Origin: CAVPTL01 sp963729195
Lineage (GTDB): Bacteria > Actinomycetota > Thermoleophilia > Gaiellales > JAICJC01
DNA length: 64,000 bases
Direction: 5' to 3'
Assembly: GCA_963729195.1 (NCBI GenBank)
Contig: CAVSNF010000031.1
Location: forward strand, 1-64,000
A model generated the notes under the pieces. That model saw only the letters and a program-made list of their open reading frames with translations. It was not told the DNA's origin and made no database searches. This document shows, in pieces, positions 1-14,029 of the stretch (positions within the stretch are counted from its first letter, which is position 1; each line of letters starts with the position of its first letter). The translations under genes and the position numbers were made by a program.

Positions 1-2
1 AG

Positions 3-554
3 ACCGGGAGAGTCGTCGGTCGGATTCCGCTACCCGCTGTCGGGGAGAGCAGTGTGGTCGCAACCGCTCCCTCCGGGATCTGGGTGGCACCCGCGAGCGA
101 CCGTACCGTAGTTCACATCGACCCCAACACGGACTCGGTCGGTCAAGACGTTTCGCGTCGGTACTCTCCGCTGGCCCTACGCGTCGTGTCCCACCGGGTG
201 CTCGTGATCTCGGGACAGGTCTCGGAATCCCGATCGACCCGACGAGCGACACGATTCGTCGTTCCATGCCTGTCGCCCGGTCCGGCGATCCGCGACTGGC
301 CCGCGCAGTGACGAAGGTCGACGGCAACAACGATGTATTCGCTCGCCGCCGTGCATGGGTCGTCACCTGGGGGCCCAACCGCCGCCACCCCGATCCAGGG
401 ACGATCGGCATGCTCGAGCCACGTAGCGGCCGGCTGCTCGAGAACCGCAGAGTCGACGAGCACGCCAACCGACATGGCGATCGGCTTCGGAGCGGTATGG
501 GTGCCCGAGTTCGCCGACGACACGCTCGCCCGCATCCCGCTCGATGGCTCATGA
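3..554 (+). CDS. Beta-propeller protein, C-terminal part
   Basis: The gene enters from outside the window, so only its C-terminal part is present. Translation shows propeller-type repeats such as GIWVAPASDRTVVHIDP and IGFGAVWVPEFADDTLARI, the W-V/hydrophobic blades followed by IDP-type turns seen in YncE/Vgb-like propellers. The frame changes near 215 (one base seems missing) and again near 435 (one extra); between them the coherent reading is GTIGMLEPRSGRLL. The stop TGA overlaps a possible ATG of the next gene. Such propellers bind ligands or act as surface or periplasmic scaffolds, so no enzymatic role can be assigned. It could be a true pseudogene, but similar single-base breaks occur all over the window. 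Confidence 0.5.
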
Positions 555-1248
555 GTACCCCCCGTTCGGCGATCGGACAGGATGGCTGATCGTCGCTGTG
601 TCCGCTGCTGCAGCGGTTCGACAGGATCTGGCACAAGCATGAAGCACAGGCTCCGCCCTGCTACCGGGGCGCGCTTCACCGGCGTCGAGGATCCTCGCAG
701 GATCGTCGGGCGTCGCGCTCGGAAACGTTTCCAGCCGCTTTCGTCGTACCTGGGTTCAGGAAGCTCATCGCAAGTTGTTCGCGAACTACAGGGCGACTTT
801 GCTCGCGCTTCGTCTTCGCGCCTGAGGTACCGAGCAACGCCGGCATGGTGGTCTCCTCGACGCCAGGCGCGCGGGTGCGAGGCACGGACAGCGACGCGTT
901 TCTTGCGTGCCCCCATCAGACGCTCCAGCGCCATCGCCCGAACGTGGCAGATCACACCGTTCAGGCTCCCGCCTCGTCGGAGTCGCCACGATATGGATCA
1001 CCGCCGCCGACCCAGCCGCATTCGGCCATCAGGGATGTGTCGCCGGAGCACGCGACGGTTTCGACCTCGACTGGCTAAGCCGAGTGGAGAGCTCGATGTT
1101 GATAGCCAATCAAGCGTTGCACTTCGCCGAGGTACGACTCCGCGGAAGGTTACCGGTTAATGTGATGGTCAGTGACCGCGCATCGAAGCGGCGAGTCGCC
1201 GAGGCGCTTGCCGTGGCCCGCTCGTTCGATGTCGCCGGCAGCGACTAA
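551..1248 (+). CDS. Uncharacterised protein, frame-disrupted
   Basis: An ATG overlaps the stop of the upstream propeller gene (ATGA). The first residues run into a hydrophobic stretch (WLIVAVSAAAAV), which could be a signal or membrane segment. Further on, protein-like sequence is split over different frames, the longest being the last 90 residues ending at 1248 (for example DGFDLDWLSRVESSMLIANQ). I recognise no family. The whole stretch could also be non-coding or decayed; the call rests on the overlap with the upstream gene and on the protein-like composition of the segments. Confidence 0.3.
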
Positions 1249-1281
1249 CACCGCCAGTCGGCACCACCGGCACTCGCCCTC

Positions 1282-2161
1282 TCATCCTGCGATCCGACCA
1301 TACATCGAGCTAGCCCGGCCAGGTTCGAGTCGGAGGCCGTTGAGCATGGCTTGCGCTCGGTCGCGCGTCGCTTGGGTTGGGGTTGCGTCTGTCGCGATCT
1401 CGACGTAGATCTGCACGGTGTCGCCGGGTTCCCACCGTGCCGTCGTCTCGAGTCAGCGCCATTTCCACCTCGCCTGGGGGCGAGAGCCGGGCGGGCAAGC
1501 TCAAGTGGTCTGGCAGCGGATCGAGGGTCGGCGATGTCGACCAGTCGCGAGTGGCATCCATGCTGATTACGATGCCTATGGGCGGTAGCGCGTCGATGGT
1601 GTAGCTCGGGATTCGACACGCCTGGGGGTCGCGATAGGGGATCGTCGATGCCCAGGTGATAGCTGGTCGCTTCGGGTCGGGCGTGGGTTCCGAGCATCGC
1701 GGCCGACAGCCCAGTCGCGGATGGGCGAAAGGGTGGGCGGATCGGGTGTGGCAGGTAGAAGTGGCCTGGCTCCGTCCCCAGGGTCGACGGACATAATTCA
1801 ATTCTGACACGTCGATTGGGGGCCGGCTTCCGCCGTATTGGACGAGCAGCTCGAAGCGGCGCCCGGAATCGGTGAAGAAGCGGACCGCGCCGAAGATGCC
1901 ACGACCCTGGTCTCCCTCGGTCGCGAACGTCGTGGAGGGATAGTCGCCTGGGGGATTCAGAGCGCTCCGTCGAGGTTCGGGTTCGGCATGCCGTCATTGG
2001 CGACGCCCGCTAAACTCATCCAGGACGCCCGCACATACCGACTCGGGGATCACGTCGATCTGCGCCGGCCAAACCCGCGTTCGGCAGTGAACCCGTGCAA
2101 CACATGTGACAATGAGTGCGATGACGAAGTGTTGGGGGACACAGAATCGTTGGCTGGGCAT
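1282..2161 (-). CDS. Unknown exported protein, frame-disrupted
   Basis: Read on the minus strand from an ATG at 2161, the start MPSQRFCVPQHFVIALIVTC looks like a signal peptide or membrane anchor. The protein then continues through several frame changes (near 2003, about 1975, about 1770 and about 1433), with coherent segments such as GIFGAVRFFTDSGRRFELLV, CRIPSYTIDALPPIGIVISM and GDTVQIYVEIATDATPTQ before a TGA at 1282-1284. The break near 2003 heals by deleting one C after a G, as elsewhere in the window. I recognise no family. The gene is divergent from the ECF sigma factor. Confidence 0.42.
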
Positions 2162-2223
2162 AGGTAGTTCGTCAATCCGACGCCTGACGACGATCTGTGG
2201 TTCAAAGGCCCGAACCGACACGC

Positions 2224-2702
2224 ATGACGCTGCCGGTGGAGCTGAGTGAGCACCACTGGCCGGGGCATAGCGGTCGCAGCTGGCTGTCACCGGGCGAAGT
2301 GACATGGCCGACGACGTCGCCCGGATGCGTTCGAGCGGGCGTTCGCTGCGCTTCACGGTTCGATCGTGCGCGGCCGTTCGCGCCGTGGCTTCGCCGGATC
2401 GTGGTCACCGATCGCTCGACCTGCTTCGCAGTGAACATCGCCTGGTGGGCCTCGACGGCGTGGCGGAGATGACGGCGCCCAACCTGCGTGCCTCGGCGGC
2501 TGGTGACCGGCGCCTGCTCGAGGACGTCGCGACCCTCGGCCCGCAACGTCGTGTCGTTGTCGTTCTGCGCTTCGGCTCGGGTTACTCGCCGCAGGAGATC
2601 GCTGGGATTCTGGATCTCCCGGCGGGGCCGGTCATTCGCGGTTGGCGCAGCGCTCGAGGATCTTCGCCAGCCGAGGCCGGGAGGGTCGATGCGAGCGAGC
2701 TT
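2224..2702 (+). CDS. ECF-type RNA polymerase sigma factor, frame-disrupted
   Basis: A sigma-70 family factor of the extracytoplasmic type, which directs RNA polymerase to a small stress regulon. Region 2 is visible in pieces in different frames (DAFERAFAALHGSIVR, PWLRRIVV, RSLDLLRSEHR). Region 4 is clear at about 2520-2640 (LGPQRRVVVVLRFGSGYSPQ then EIAGILDLPAGPV), the usual helix-turn-helix of ECF factors. At least three single-base frame changes are needed. The start (ATG 2224) and end (TGA at about 2702, overlapping the next gene) are uncertain. The adjacent membrane-anchored propeller gene is the arrangement often seen beside such sigma factors in Thermoleophilia, which suggests a surface-sensing pair. 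Confidence 0.6.
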
Positions 2703-3845
2703 GAATCGCAGCTCGAGCGGGCGCTGGCCGCGCTCCCACCCTCGAGCGGTGCCAGCCGAGAGACAGGTTCGCAGAACTGCGCTTGACGCCTCGATGAGAA
2801 GCCGCAGCGGCATCGGCGATTCGTTGTCAAAGGGCTGGTGGCCATGGCTGCGGTTGTCTGTGTGATGACCGCCCGGGTCACGCTGGCCGCAGCGGAGCCG
2901 TCGACGTCGCTCTGCTCCAGCCCGAAACGGCACCCCTTCCGACGGCTCCATCCACGTCGAGGCAGGCCCGCTCACCACTTCCGGCTGGCTCGGTGGAGCT
3001 CGTGGTGACGGTCGGCGGGCGGGTGTGGTCGGCCGGACAGCACGTCGCCACCGCCGCCCCGGAACATTGTCTGATATTTCCCTCAGCCCCGGCGCGCTCT
3101 ACACCCTCGAGGCTCAAGGCCACGACTTCGAGCGGTCGAAACAGCGTCTGGCAGGGTCGCGTCTCCACCGTCGTCGACCGGCACGGTCATCCGCGCGCCT
3201 GGTTACCGCTCCCGATCCGAATCGCCTACCTCGAGCAGGTCGGCGGGAGCTCGCAGTTGCACGCGACGTGGGCACGGGCGGCCGTGGCCGGCGACTGCCC
3301 GGTCTGGCTGCCCCGGTCACGCCCACCTGACGCTAAGGCTCACTCACGTTCACCTTCGTCTCGCGCTAACGGCCGCATCACGGTCGTCACCCCCACCACC
3401 GGCAGCCCCCAGACCCTGCCGCGCGCCTGCTTCGTCCGACACGTCAAGCCGATCACCTACTCGCCCACCGGCGGGCTCCTGGCGATCGCAGATACCCCAA
3501 CGGCTCGCGATCATCGATACCACCGGGACTGGCCCAACACGATGCCTCACCCACGCCGCGGGGGCACCATCACTCGCATGGCTTGGTGGTCGCCAGTTGG
3601 CGCTCGCCGCGGGGAGCACGCTTCAGATCGCGACCGTCCGATGGGCCGGCCTCACAACCACCACCCACCGACTCGACGGATCGATCACCGCGCTCGCCCA
3701 CGCGCCAAAAAGACACCGACTGATCGCCGCAATTGACAATCCCGCTGGCACGAGCGTGGTGCCCGTCAGCGCCGCAGGGACAGCCGGCCTGCCGCTCTTC
3801 GCACTCCAACACCAGCACGGCCCCGCCAACATCCAATGGCGCTAG
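2689..3845 (+). CDS. Membrane-anchored propeller protein, partner of the ECF sigma factor
   Basis: A start at ATG 2689 follows a GGGAGGG ribosome site. After removal of one base the protein begins MRELESQLERALAA, the short cytoplasmic head typical of these sigma-linked proteins. A hydrophobic segment (MAAVVCVMTARVTLA) lies near 2840-2885. Propeller-like segments follow in changing frames: RIAYLEQVGGSSQLHATW near 3210, RITVVTPTTGSPQTLP near 3372 and RHRLIAAIDNPAGTSVVPV near 3705, with a TAG stop at 3843-3845. Its likely role is an extracytoplasmic or anti-sigma-like sensor, inferred only from position and layout. Several frame breaks are present; decay cannot be excluded. Confidence 0.5.
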
Positions 3846-3885
3846 CCGATGCCAGAGCGACGTCGGCTCCGGCTTGAGTGCGGGT

Positions 3886-4632
3886 ATGCACTCAAGCCTC
3901 ATCGTCGTCCTGCCGCTACTCGCCCTTTGCAGTGGCTGCCACGGCTCGAACGATGCGGCCACCACCAGCACCGTGCGACCGTCGCCGAGCACCACGACGA
4001 AAACAGACTTCGTGGGCGAGCCGCTCGTCGTGATTCCCCGGCGAGTTTCGAGAGCGTGTGCAGCGCAGAAGTTGATCAGGCCGATTTGTCCCGGCCTGAT
4101 CCCCAAGACGCGGCACGTCGCGGGAACGACCTTGCGGGTCATCCAAGCCAAACCATCACTAAAGAACCGTGTGTGCTTCGCGGAGTTCAACCTCGTCGTG
4201 GGTGGTGAAAGCCCGCACAATCCGGAGCGAACCGCCCTTCGCATTCCTTCTTTCACGTCGCCTTGGTGGCAGGATGGTTCGGCTCGACCTTCCATTTCCG
4301 TTCCCCCAATCGGAGGTCACCCACCGAACCGGGGAGCATCTGCGGAACGGCGAAATGTCAACCAGCGTGACCGACCGGTCTCGTTCGGACAACGCGACTG
4401 GAACGGGATCTCCGGATACCTGTTCCTCGCACCACCCGAAGAACTCGGAGGACTCTTCGGCAACCACCTTGTGTACTACTGGCAATCGCGAGGCGTGAAC
4501 TACGTCTTCAGCCTGCACGGCTGGGAACCACTCACCCAAGCCGCGGCGACCCTCCACCGCCTTCTCGACACCATCCCAAGCAAGCAACCACCGCGGGCCA
4601 CCCCCATGCGCTGTTACCCCCTCACACCGTAA
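3886..4632 (+). CDS. Putative lipoprotein, unknown function
   Basis: A 248-residue protein starting at ATG 3886. The N-terminus MHSSLIVVLPLLALCSGC is a signal peptide ending in a lipobox-like LCSGC, so the mature protein would be lipid-anchored at Cys18. A Ser/Thr-rich linker follows (STVRPSPSTTTK), then a globular domain with no motif I recognise; near the C-terminus LFGNHLVYYWQSRGVNYVFS looks like beta strands. The reading frame is uninterrupted, unlike the genes upstream. An in-frame ATG further upstream is possible, but it would bury the signal peptide, so I prefer 3886. Confidence 0.6.
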   Translation: MHSSLIVVLPLLALCSGCHGSNDAATTSTVRPSPSTTTKTDFVGEPLVVIPRRVSRACAAQKLIRPICPGLIPKTRHVAGTTLRVIQAKPSLKNRVCFAEFNLVVGGESPHNPERTALRIPSFTSPWWQDGSARPSISVPPIGGHPPNRGASAERRNVNQRDRPVSFGQRDWNGISGYLFLAPPEELGGLFGNHLVYYWQSRGVNYVFSLHGWEPLTQAAATLHRLLDTIPSKQPPRATPMRCYPLTP

Positions 4633-4836
4633 ACAGGCTCCGGTTATGTCGACGCGAGACTTCGGCTCGCCGGTCGCACCCACCAGGCGCTGCCGGAAGC
4701 AGACAGCAAGCCGGATCTCCACGAACGGCCGTGTCCCACTCCACAGCGTCCGTCGCGGCTCCAGGGCCGGTGCGTAGCCTCACGAACGCTTGGCCCAGCT
4801 GGGCAAGGTGGTGGCCTCTGACAGCTTGTCGAACGG

Positions 4837-4959
4837 CTACTTAGGATCGTCTGGTCGCCGTCCTCGGCGTACCCCGGACGCGACGGCAGAGCGGATCAGT
4901 AACCAGGCCCCGCCAACCATCAAGCCGAGAATCACCAAAACGCTGATCTTTTGATCCAC
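4837..4959 (-). CDS. Small single-pass membrane protein (40 aa)
   Basis: A short ORF from GTG 4959, with a TTGGAG ribosome site about five bases upstream, to TAG 4837. The product starts VDQKISVLVILGLMVGG, has one hydrophobic helix (about residues 5-22) and a basic tail (RRGRRPDD). It lies 21 bases after the 59-residue membrane protein on the same strand, suggesting one transcript. No family recognised. Confidence 0.4.
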   Translation of the reverse strand: MDQKISVLVILGLMVGGAWLLIRSAVASGVRRGRRPDDPK

Positions 4960-4980
4960 GAAGACTCCAATCGGCCGCAG

Positions 4981-5160
4981 TTACGGGCCGGTGCCTTTCC
5001 AGTTATTCAATGCAGCCACCAGTAGGCAGAAGAACCCGATCGGCAACGCGAATGCGAGTATGGAAGCCACCAGCGCAGTCACCGCCGAAACGTGCAACGC
5101 GAGCAGCAAGACACAAAGCGCAGCGGCGAGAACCGCGTATGCCCCCAGAAGCACCTTCAT
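4981..5160 (-). CDS. Small two-helix membrane protein (59 aa)
   Basis: From ATG 5160 the product is MKVLLGAYAVLAAALCVLLL followed by a second hydrophobic stretch (LAFALPIGFFCLLVAAL) and a short polar tail NNWKGTGP. Two transmembrane helices fill most of the protein. A start six codons upstream (5178, MPYSWA) is possible; I chose 5160 because it begins directly at the first helix. Function unknown. Confidence 0.45.
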   Translation of the reverse strand: MKVLLGAYAVLAAALCVLLLALHVSAVTALVASILAFALPIGFFCLLVAALNNWKGTGP

Positions 5161-5516
5161 GGCCCAAGAGTACGGCATGCCTCCACCTCGCGCCAAACCC
5201 GGATTTCGACGCTGAACCACCATCGACCATGGTGCCCGTCCGTCTCTCGTCCATGCCGTCGGAGTCTGCCATTGGGCGTGACTCAGTCTATGACCGTGGG
5301 GCCGGAGCCACCGGTCGGCCACGCCACGCCAGGTCAACCATGGAACGCGACGCGCGCGCCGGGGTTGTCCTCTGATGGCGGGGTTAGCCGAGATCCAACG
5401 GTCGAAGAGGACAGGGCAGACGCGTGACCATGCGTCTGCCCTGTCCGAATCACCATCTCCGCCGTTGACATTCTGGCTTCGTTTTGCCGTAACTCAGCGT
5501 CGTTCACCGGTGACGC
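5161..5516. other. Intergenic stretch with no convincing gene
   Basis: About 356 bases between the small membrane protein and the end of nrdJ. Apart from the perfect hairpin at 5410-5445 I see no coding sequence, RNA gene or repeat. Short open frames here lack plausible starts and protein-like composition. Confidence 0.5.
5410..5445 (-). terminator. Perfect 14-bp hairpin downstream of nrdJ
   Basis: Bases 5410-5423 (GACAGGGCAGACGC) pair perfectly with 5432-5445 across an 8-base loop (GTGACCAT). It lies about 70 bases beyond the nrdJ stop on the minus strand. There is no long U-tract, so it would be an atypical intrinsic terminator or an mRNA-stabilising hairpin. Confidence 0.5.
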
Positions 5517-8282
<2,766 letters not shown>

Positions 8283-8309
8283 GTTTCCGCCCTTTCGTCG
8301 GTACGTAGT

Positions 8310-8801
8310 TTACCGAACACCTGTTCGTTTAGCCACTCGCGCAGGCCGCTTTTTGCGACCTTCGAGCTTCGCCAATTCGCGCTTGAACTCGTCCACGTCC
8401 TGAAAATCTCGATACACCGAGGCGAACCGCACGTACGCCACCCGATCGAGGTCGCGCAGCACCCGCAGCGCCTCTTCGCCGATCCGGGCGGCCTCGATCT
8501 CGTCGCCGACTCCGTTTCGCAATCCCGCCTCGATCGTGACCGCCGCCCGCTCGATCTGCTCGAGCGACACCGGCCGCTTCACGCACGCGCGGGTGAGTCC
8601 GGCCAGCAGCTTGGTGCGGTCGAACGGCTGCCGCGAGCCGTCGCGCTTGACCACGTGCAGCGGGGATTGCTCCACCCGCTCGAAGGTCGTGAACCGCTGG
8701 GAGCAGATCAGGCATTCGCGCCGCCGCCGGATCGCGCCCTTGCCCGCCACACGGCTGTCCACAACCTTGGTTTCGCCGTGTTCACAGAATGGGCAGTTCA
8801 C
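8310..8801 (-). CDS. nrdR: Transcriptional repressor NrdR
   Basis: Represses ribonucleotide reductase genes by binding NrdR boxes in response to ATP/dATP. 163 residues from GTG 8801 with ribosome site AAGGATG. The N-terminal zinc ribbon has CPFC (from residue 3) and CLIC (near 31), followed by an ATP-cone domain (FDRTKLLAGLTRACVKRPVS), and ends with a basic tail (GRKKRPARVAKR). Length and domain order match the family. nrdJ starts 27 bases downstream. Confidence 0.95.
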   Translation of the reverse strand: MNCPFCEHGETKVVDSRVAGKGAIRRRRECLICSQRFTTFERVEQSPLHVVKRDGSRQPFDRTKLLAGLTRACVKRPVSLEQIERAAVTIEAGLRNGVGDEIEAARIGEEALRVLRDLDRVAYVRFASVYRDFQDVDEFKRELAKLEGRKKRPARVAKRTGVR

Positions 8802-8841
8802 AGTGCATCCTTCAACATCTCGTGGCTGGCCCCTGCCTCGG

Positions 8842-8857
8842 ACACAACATCTAGTGC
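8842..8857 (-). promoter_or_regulatory. Putative NrdR box upstream of nrdR-nrdJ
   Basis: On the plus strand the bases ACACAACATCTAGTGC resemble the known NrdR box (ACAC-A-AT-TAGTG, partly palindromic). The site ends about 40 bases before the nrdR start codon, where it would cover the promoter. I did not find a convincing second box at the usual spacing. Confidence 0.55.
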
Positions 8858-8927
8858 TTGAAGCAGACGGGGTAGGTATTTTGCACACCGCGTCGGACGG
8901 ACGCCACAAGCCCTGGAAACAGGCGGT

Positions 8928-9547
8928 TTATGCGGCCAGCAGCTGCGACACCGTGACGAACCGATAGCCCTCTTCCGCGAGCCGCGGAAGCGCCAGCCGC
9001 AGCGCCTCGATGGTGGGTGTGCGGTCGCGCTCGGTCGAGGTCACCCGCGGCCAGCCGTCGTGCAGATCGATGATCGCGCCGGGCGCGGCCTCGGTCTCCA
9101 TCACCCGGGCGATGGCAGCCGGGTCGCGCTCCAGAAAGTCCTTGGGGTCGATCGACCAAAGCGCCGTGGTCGGCAGTCCCGCGGCGGGCGGCCAGGCGCG
9201 CGGTGCGCACCGGATCCTCGCCGTAGGGCGGGCGCATCACCACCGGCTGCGGCGGCCGCCAGCACCCGCTGGCAGCGGCCGATGTCGTGCTCCAGCTCGC
9301 CGTCGTCGAGGTTGAGCGCGTGGGGGTGGCTGTAGGTGTGGTTTCCCACCTCGTGGCCCTCGGCCATGATCCGCCCCAGCACCTCCTCCTTGCCCTCCAC
9401 CCGCTCGCCCAGCACGAAGAAGGTCGCCAGGGCGCCGTGCTCGCCCAGCACATCCAGGATCGCCGGAGTCTGCCGCGACGGGCCGTCGTCGAAGGTCACC
9501 GCGATCAGCTTCTCGGTCAGCTCCGGCCGATGGCTGACGATGCTCAC
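8928..9547 (-). CDS. Polysaccharide deacetylase (NodB family)
   Basis: Probably removes acetyl groups from a cell-envelope or extracellular glycan. About 205 residues from GTG 9547, which overlaps the TGA of the epimerase (GTGA). Family motifs are in order: TFDDGPS, GNHTYSHP (metal-binding His-x3-His), MRPPYG and DLHDGW near the C-terminus. There is no signal peptide, so it is cytoplasmic or the start lies elsewhere. Two breaks (near 9235 and 9178) each need one base removed, giving ...QPVVMRPPYG and RRGLPTTALWS. Pairing with a sugar-nucleotide epimerase suggests a surface polysaccharide function. Confidence 0.85.
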
Positions 9548-10470
9548 GCGCTGCGAGCGACTGAAGCGTCTGCGAGAGCCCCTCGGCCAGCGACGTCTCC
9601 GGCTGCCAGTCCAGCTCGCTCGCCGCCCGCGTGCAGTCCAGGCAGCTGCGATCCAGCTCGCCCAGCCGCGCCGGGGCGAGCTGCGGCTCCACGCTGGTGC
9701 CGGCCGCGGCCTGGCAGGCCGCCAGCAGATCCACCACGCTGGTCTCGGTCTGGGTGCCGATGTTGAAGGTCGTCTCGGGCCCGCGGTAGTCGAGCGCCGC
9801 CAGGTTGGCACGCACCACGTCGGGCACGGCCACATAGTCGCGCGTCTGGGAGCCGTCGCCGAAGATCACCGGCGGCACTCCCTCCAGCAGCCGCCCGAAG
9901 AAGATCGCGACCACGCCGGCCTCGCCGTGGGGGTCCTGGCGCGGCCCGAACACGTTGCCGTAGCGCAGGATCACGTGCTGCGTCTCGTACAGGCGGTTGC
10001 TGAGCAGCAGGTACTGCTCGGCGCAGTACTTGGAGATGCCGTACGGCGCCATCGCAGCGGCCGGCGTCGACTCCGGCGAGGGGATGGTGTCGACCTCGCC
10101 GTAGATCGCCCCGCCGGTGGACGAGAACACCACCCGGGCGTCGTGGGCGCGGGCGGCGTCGAGAATCTCGATCGTGCCCACCACGTTGACGCCGGCATCC
10201 AGCACCGGATCATCCACCGACACGCGCACGTCGGCCTGCGCCGCCAGGTGGAACACCGCCTGGGGGCGCACCTCGTCGAACACGGCGCGCACCTCGTCGC
10301 GGTCGCGAATGTCGACCTCGCGCAGGTCCGCGCCCGGCAGGGACTCGCTCGCGGCGGCCGCTGGCAAGATTGTCGAGCACCGTCACCTGGTCGCCGCGGG
10401 CCAGCAGCCCATCCGCAACGTGCGAGCCGATGAAGCCGGCTCCGCCGGTGACGATTGCGCGAATGGGCAT
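9544..10470 (-). CDS. NAD-dependent sugar-nucleotide epimerase (GalE-like)
   Basis: An extended short-chain dehydrogenase acting on nucleotide sugars, about 308 residues from ATG 10470. It has the NAD-binding TGGAGFIG motif at residues 8-15, the catalytic Tyr-x3-Lys in YGISKY, and FSSTGGAIYGE (catalytic Ser/Thr region). One break near 10366 needs one base removed; one near the C-terminus (about 9553) needs one base added so that the frame ends at the TGA overlapping the deacetylase start. As read, the uncorrected frame would run on into the deacetylase, which I regard as an artefact, not a fusion. Confidence 0.85.
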
Positions 10471-10492
10471 AGCCGGACTCAGGATAACCCGG

Positions 10493-10855
10493 CTATTGGA
10501 GGTCGATCACCACCACCCGGGTGATGCTCACACCGCCCTCGGGCTTCGAGATGCCGTAGTGGTCGTACAGGCGGTGCTCCTCGCCCTCGGTCAGGTGCTC
10601 GTCCACCTTGACCTTGGGGGCGGCCAGCACCGTCTCCTTGTCGAAGCCGACTTTCACGTCCTCGCCCACCATCTCGGCACCCGCGGTCGGGATGAAGTGA
10701 AGGTGGTTTCCGAAAATGCCCTCGCGCACGAGTACGAACTCGGCGTTGCCGGTGGCATCGTTGTTATAGACCCCGTCGAGCTTCCCGATGCGCTCGCCGT
10801 TTGAGTCCAGCACGTCGCGTTCGTGCCAGGACTGCAGTTCGGTGGCTGATGGCAT
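10493..10855 (-). CDS. PRC-barrel domain protein
   Basis: 120 residues from ATG 10855 with a strong GGAGG ribosome site. The N-terminal half (VLDSNGERIGKLDGVYNND) has the PRC-barrel pattern; the C-terminal part contains LTEGEEHRLYDHYGISKP, a motif common in stand-alone actinobacterial PRC proteins. The family binds RNA, photosystem components or other proteins; here the role is unknown, possibly stress-related. The frame is intact. Confidence 0.75.
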   Translation of the reverse strand: MPSATELQSWHERDVLDSNGERIGKLDGVYNNDATGNAEFVLVREGIFGNHLHFIPTAGAEMVGEDVKVGFDKETVLAAPKVKVDEHLTEGEEHRLYDHYGISKPEGGVSITRVVVIDLQ

Positions 10856-10905
10856 GTCCGTTCCTCCGTCTCGGTGACAGGGCAACACTACCCTGGAGGA
10901 TGGCG

Positions 10906-13387
<2,482 letters not shown>

Positions 13388-13433
13388 CGCCGCGGGAGGG
13401 TAGCACGAGGTCGCCGACCGGTAGCATTGCGTC

Positions 13434-14029
13434 ATGTTCATCTCGTTCGAAGGACTCGACGGTTCTGGCAAGACCACCCAGGTGGAACTGCTCGCCGAGG
13501 CGCTGATCGCAGACGGCCGCGAAGTCACCCGAGTACGGGAGCCCGGCGGCACACCCGCCGGCGAGCGGATCCGCGAGCTGCTGCTCGATCCCGGCCGCCG
13601 AGATCGGCCCGTGGACAGAGGCGCTTCTGTATGCCGCGGCGCGCGCGCAATTGGTCAATGCGGTGATCCGTCCCGCGCTCGAGCGCGGAGGGGTGGTGAT
13701 CGCCGACCGCTACATCGACTCGTCGCTGGCCTACCAGGGCTGCGCCCGCGGCCTTGGCATCGACGAGGTGATGAGCGTCAACATGACCGCCACCGGGGGG
13801 CTCCTGCCCGACCGCACGATCCTGCTGGAGCTCGATCGGGCCGACGCCTCCCAGCGGGTCGGCGAGACGCCGTGACCGGATCGAGCGCGAGCCCGACGCC
13901 TTTCACGATGCGGTCGCGCAGGGGTTCGATCAGGCGGCCGAGCGGTATCCCCAGCGGGTGGTGCGGGTGAGCGCCGCAGGCAGCCGCGAACAGGTGGCCG
14001 AGCGGGTGCGCGAGCAGGTGCCGGCATGA
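13434..14029 (+). CDS. tmk: Thymidylate kinase
   Basis: Phosphorylates dTMP to dTDP. About 197 residues. The P-loop is FEGLDGSGKTTQ at the N-terminus, DRYIDSSLAYQG is the DRY motif, and the lid contains DRIERE. Two breaks (near 13592 and 13872) each need one base removed; between them the frame reads EIGPWTEALLYAAARAQLV, exactly as in the family. The stop overlaps the start of holB (ATGA). Confidence 0.93.

Noticed and set aside
8928..10470. Fusion of the sugar epimerase and the polysaccharide deacetylase
   Set aside because: The uncorrected epimerase frame reads into the deacetylase out of frame with it. A GTGA overlap gives two ordinary separate genes once one base is restored.
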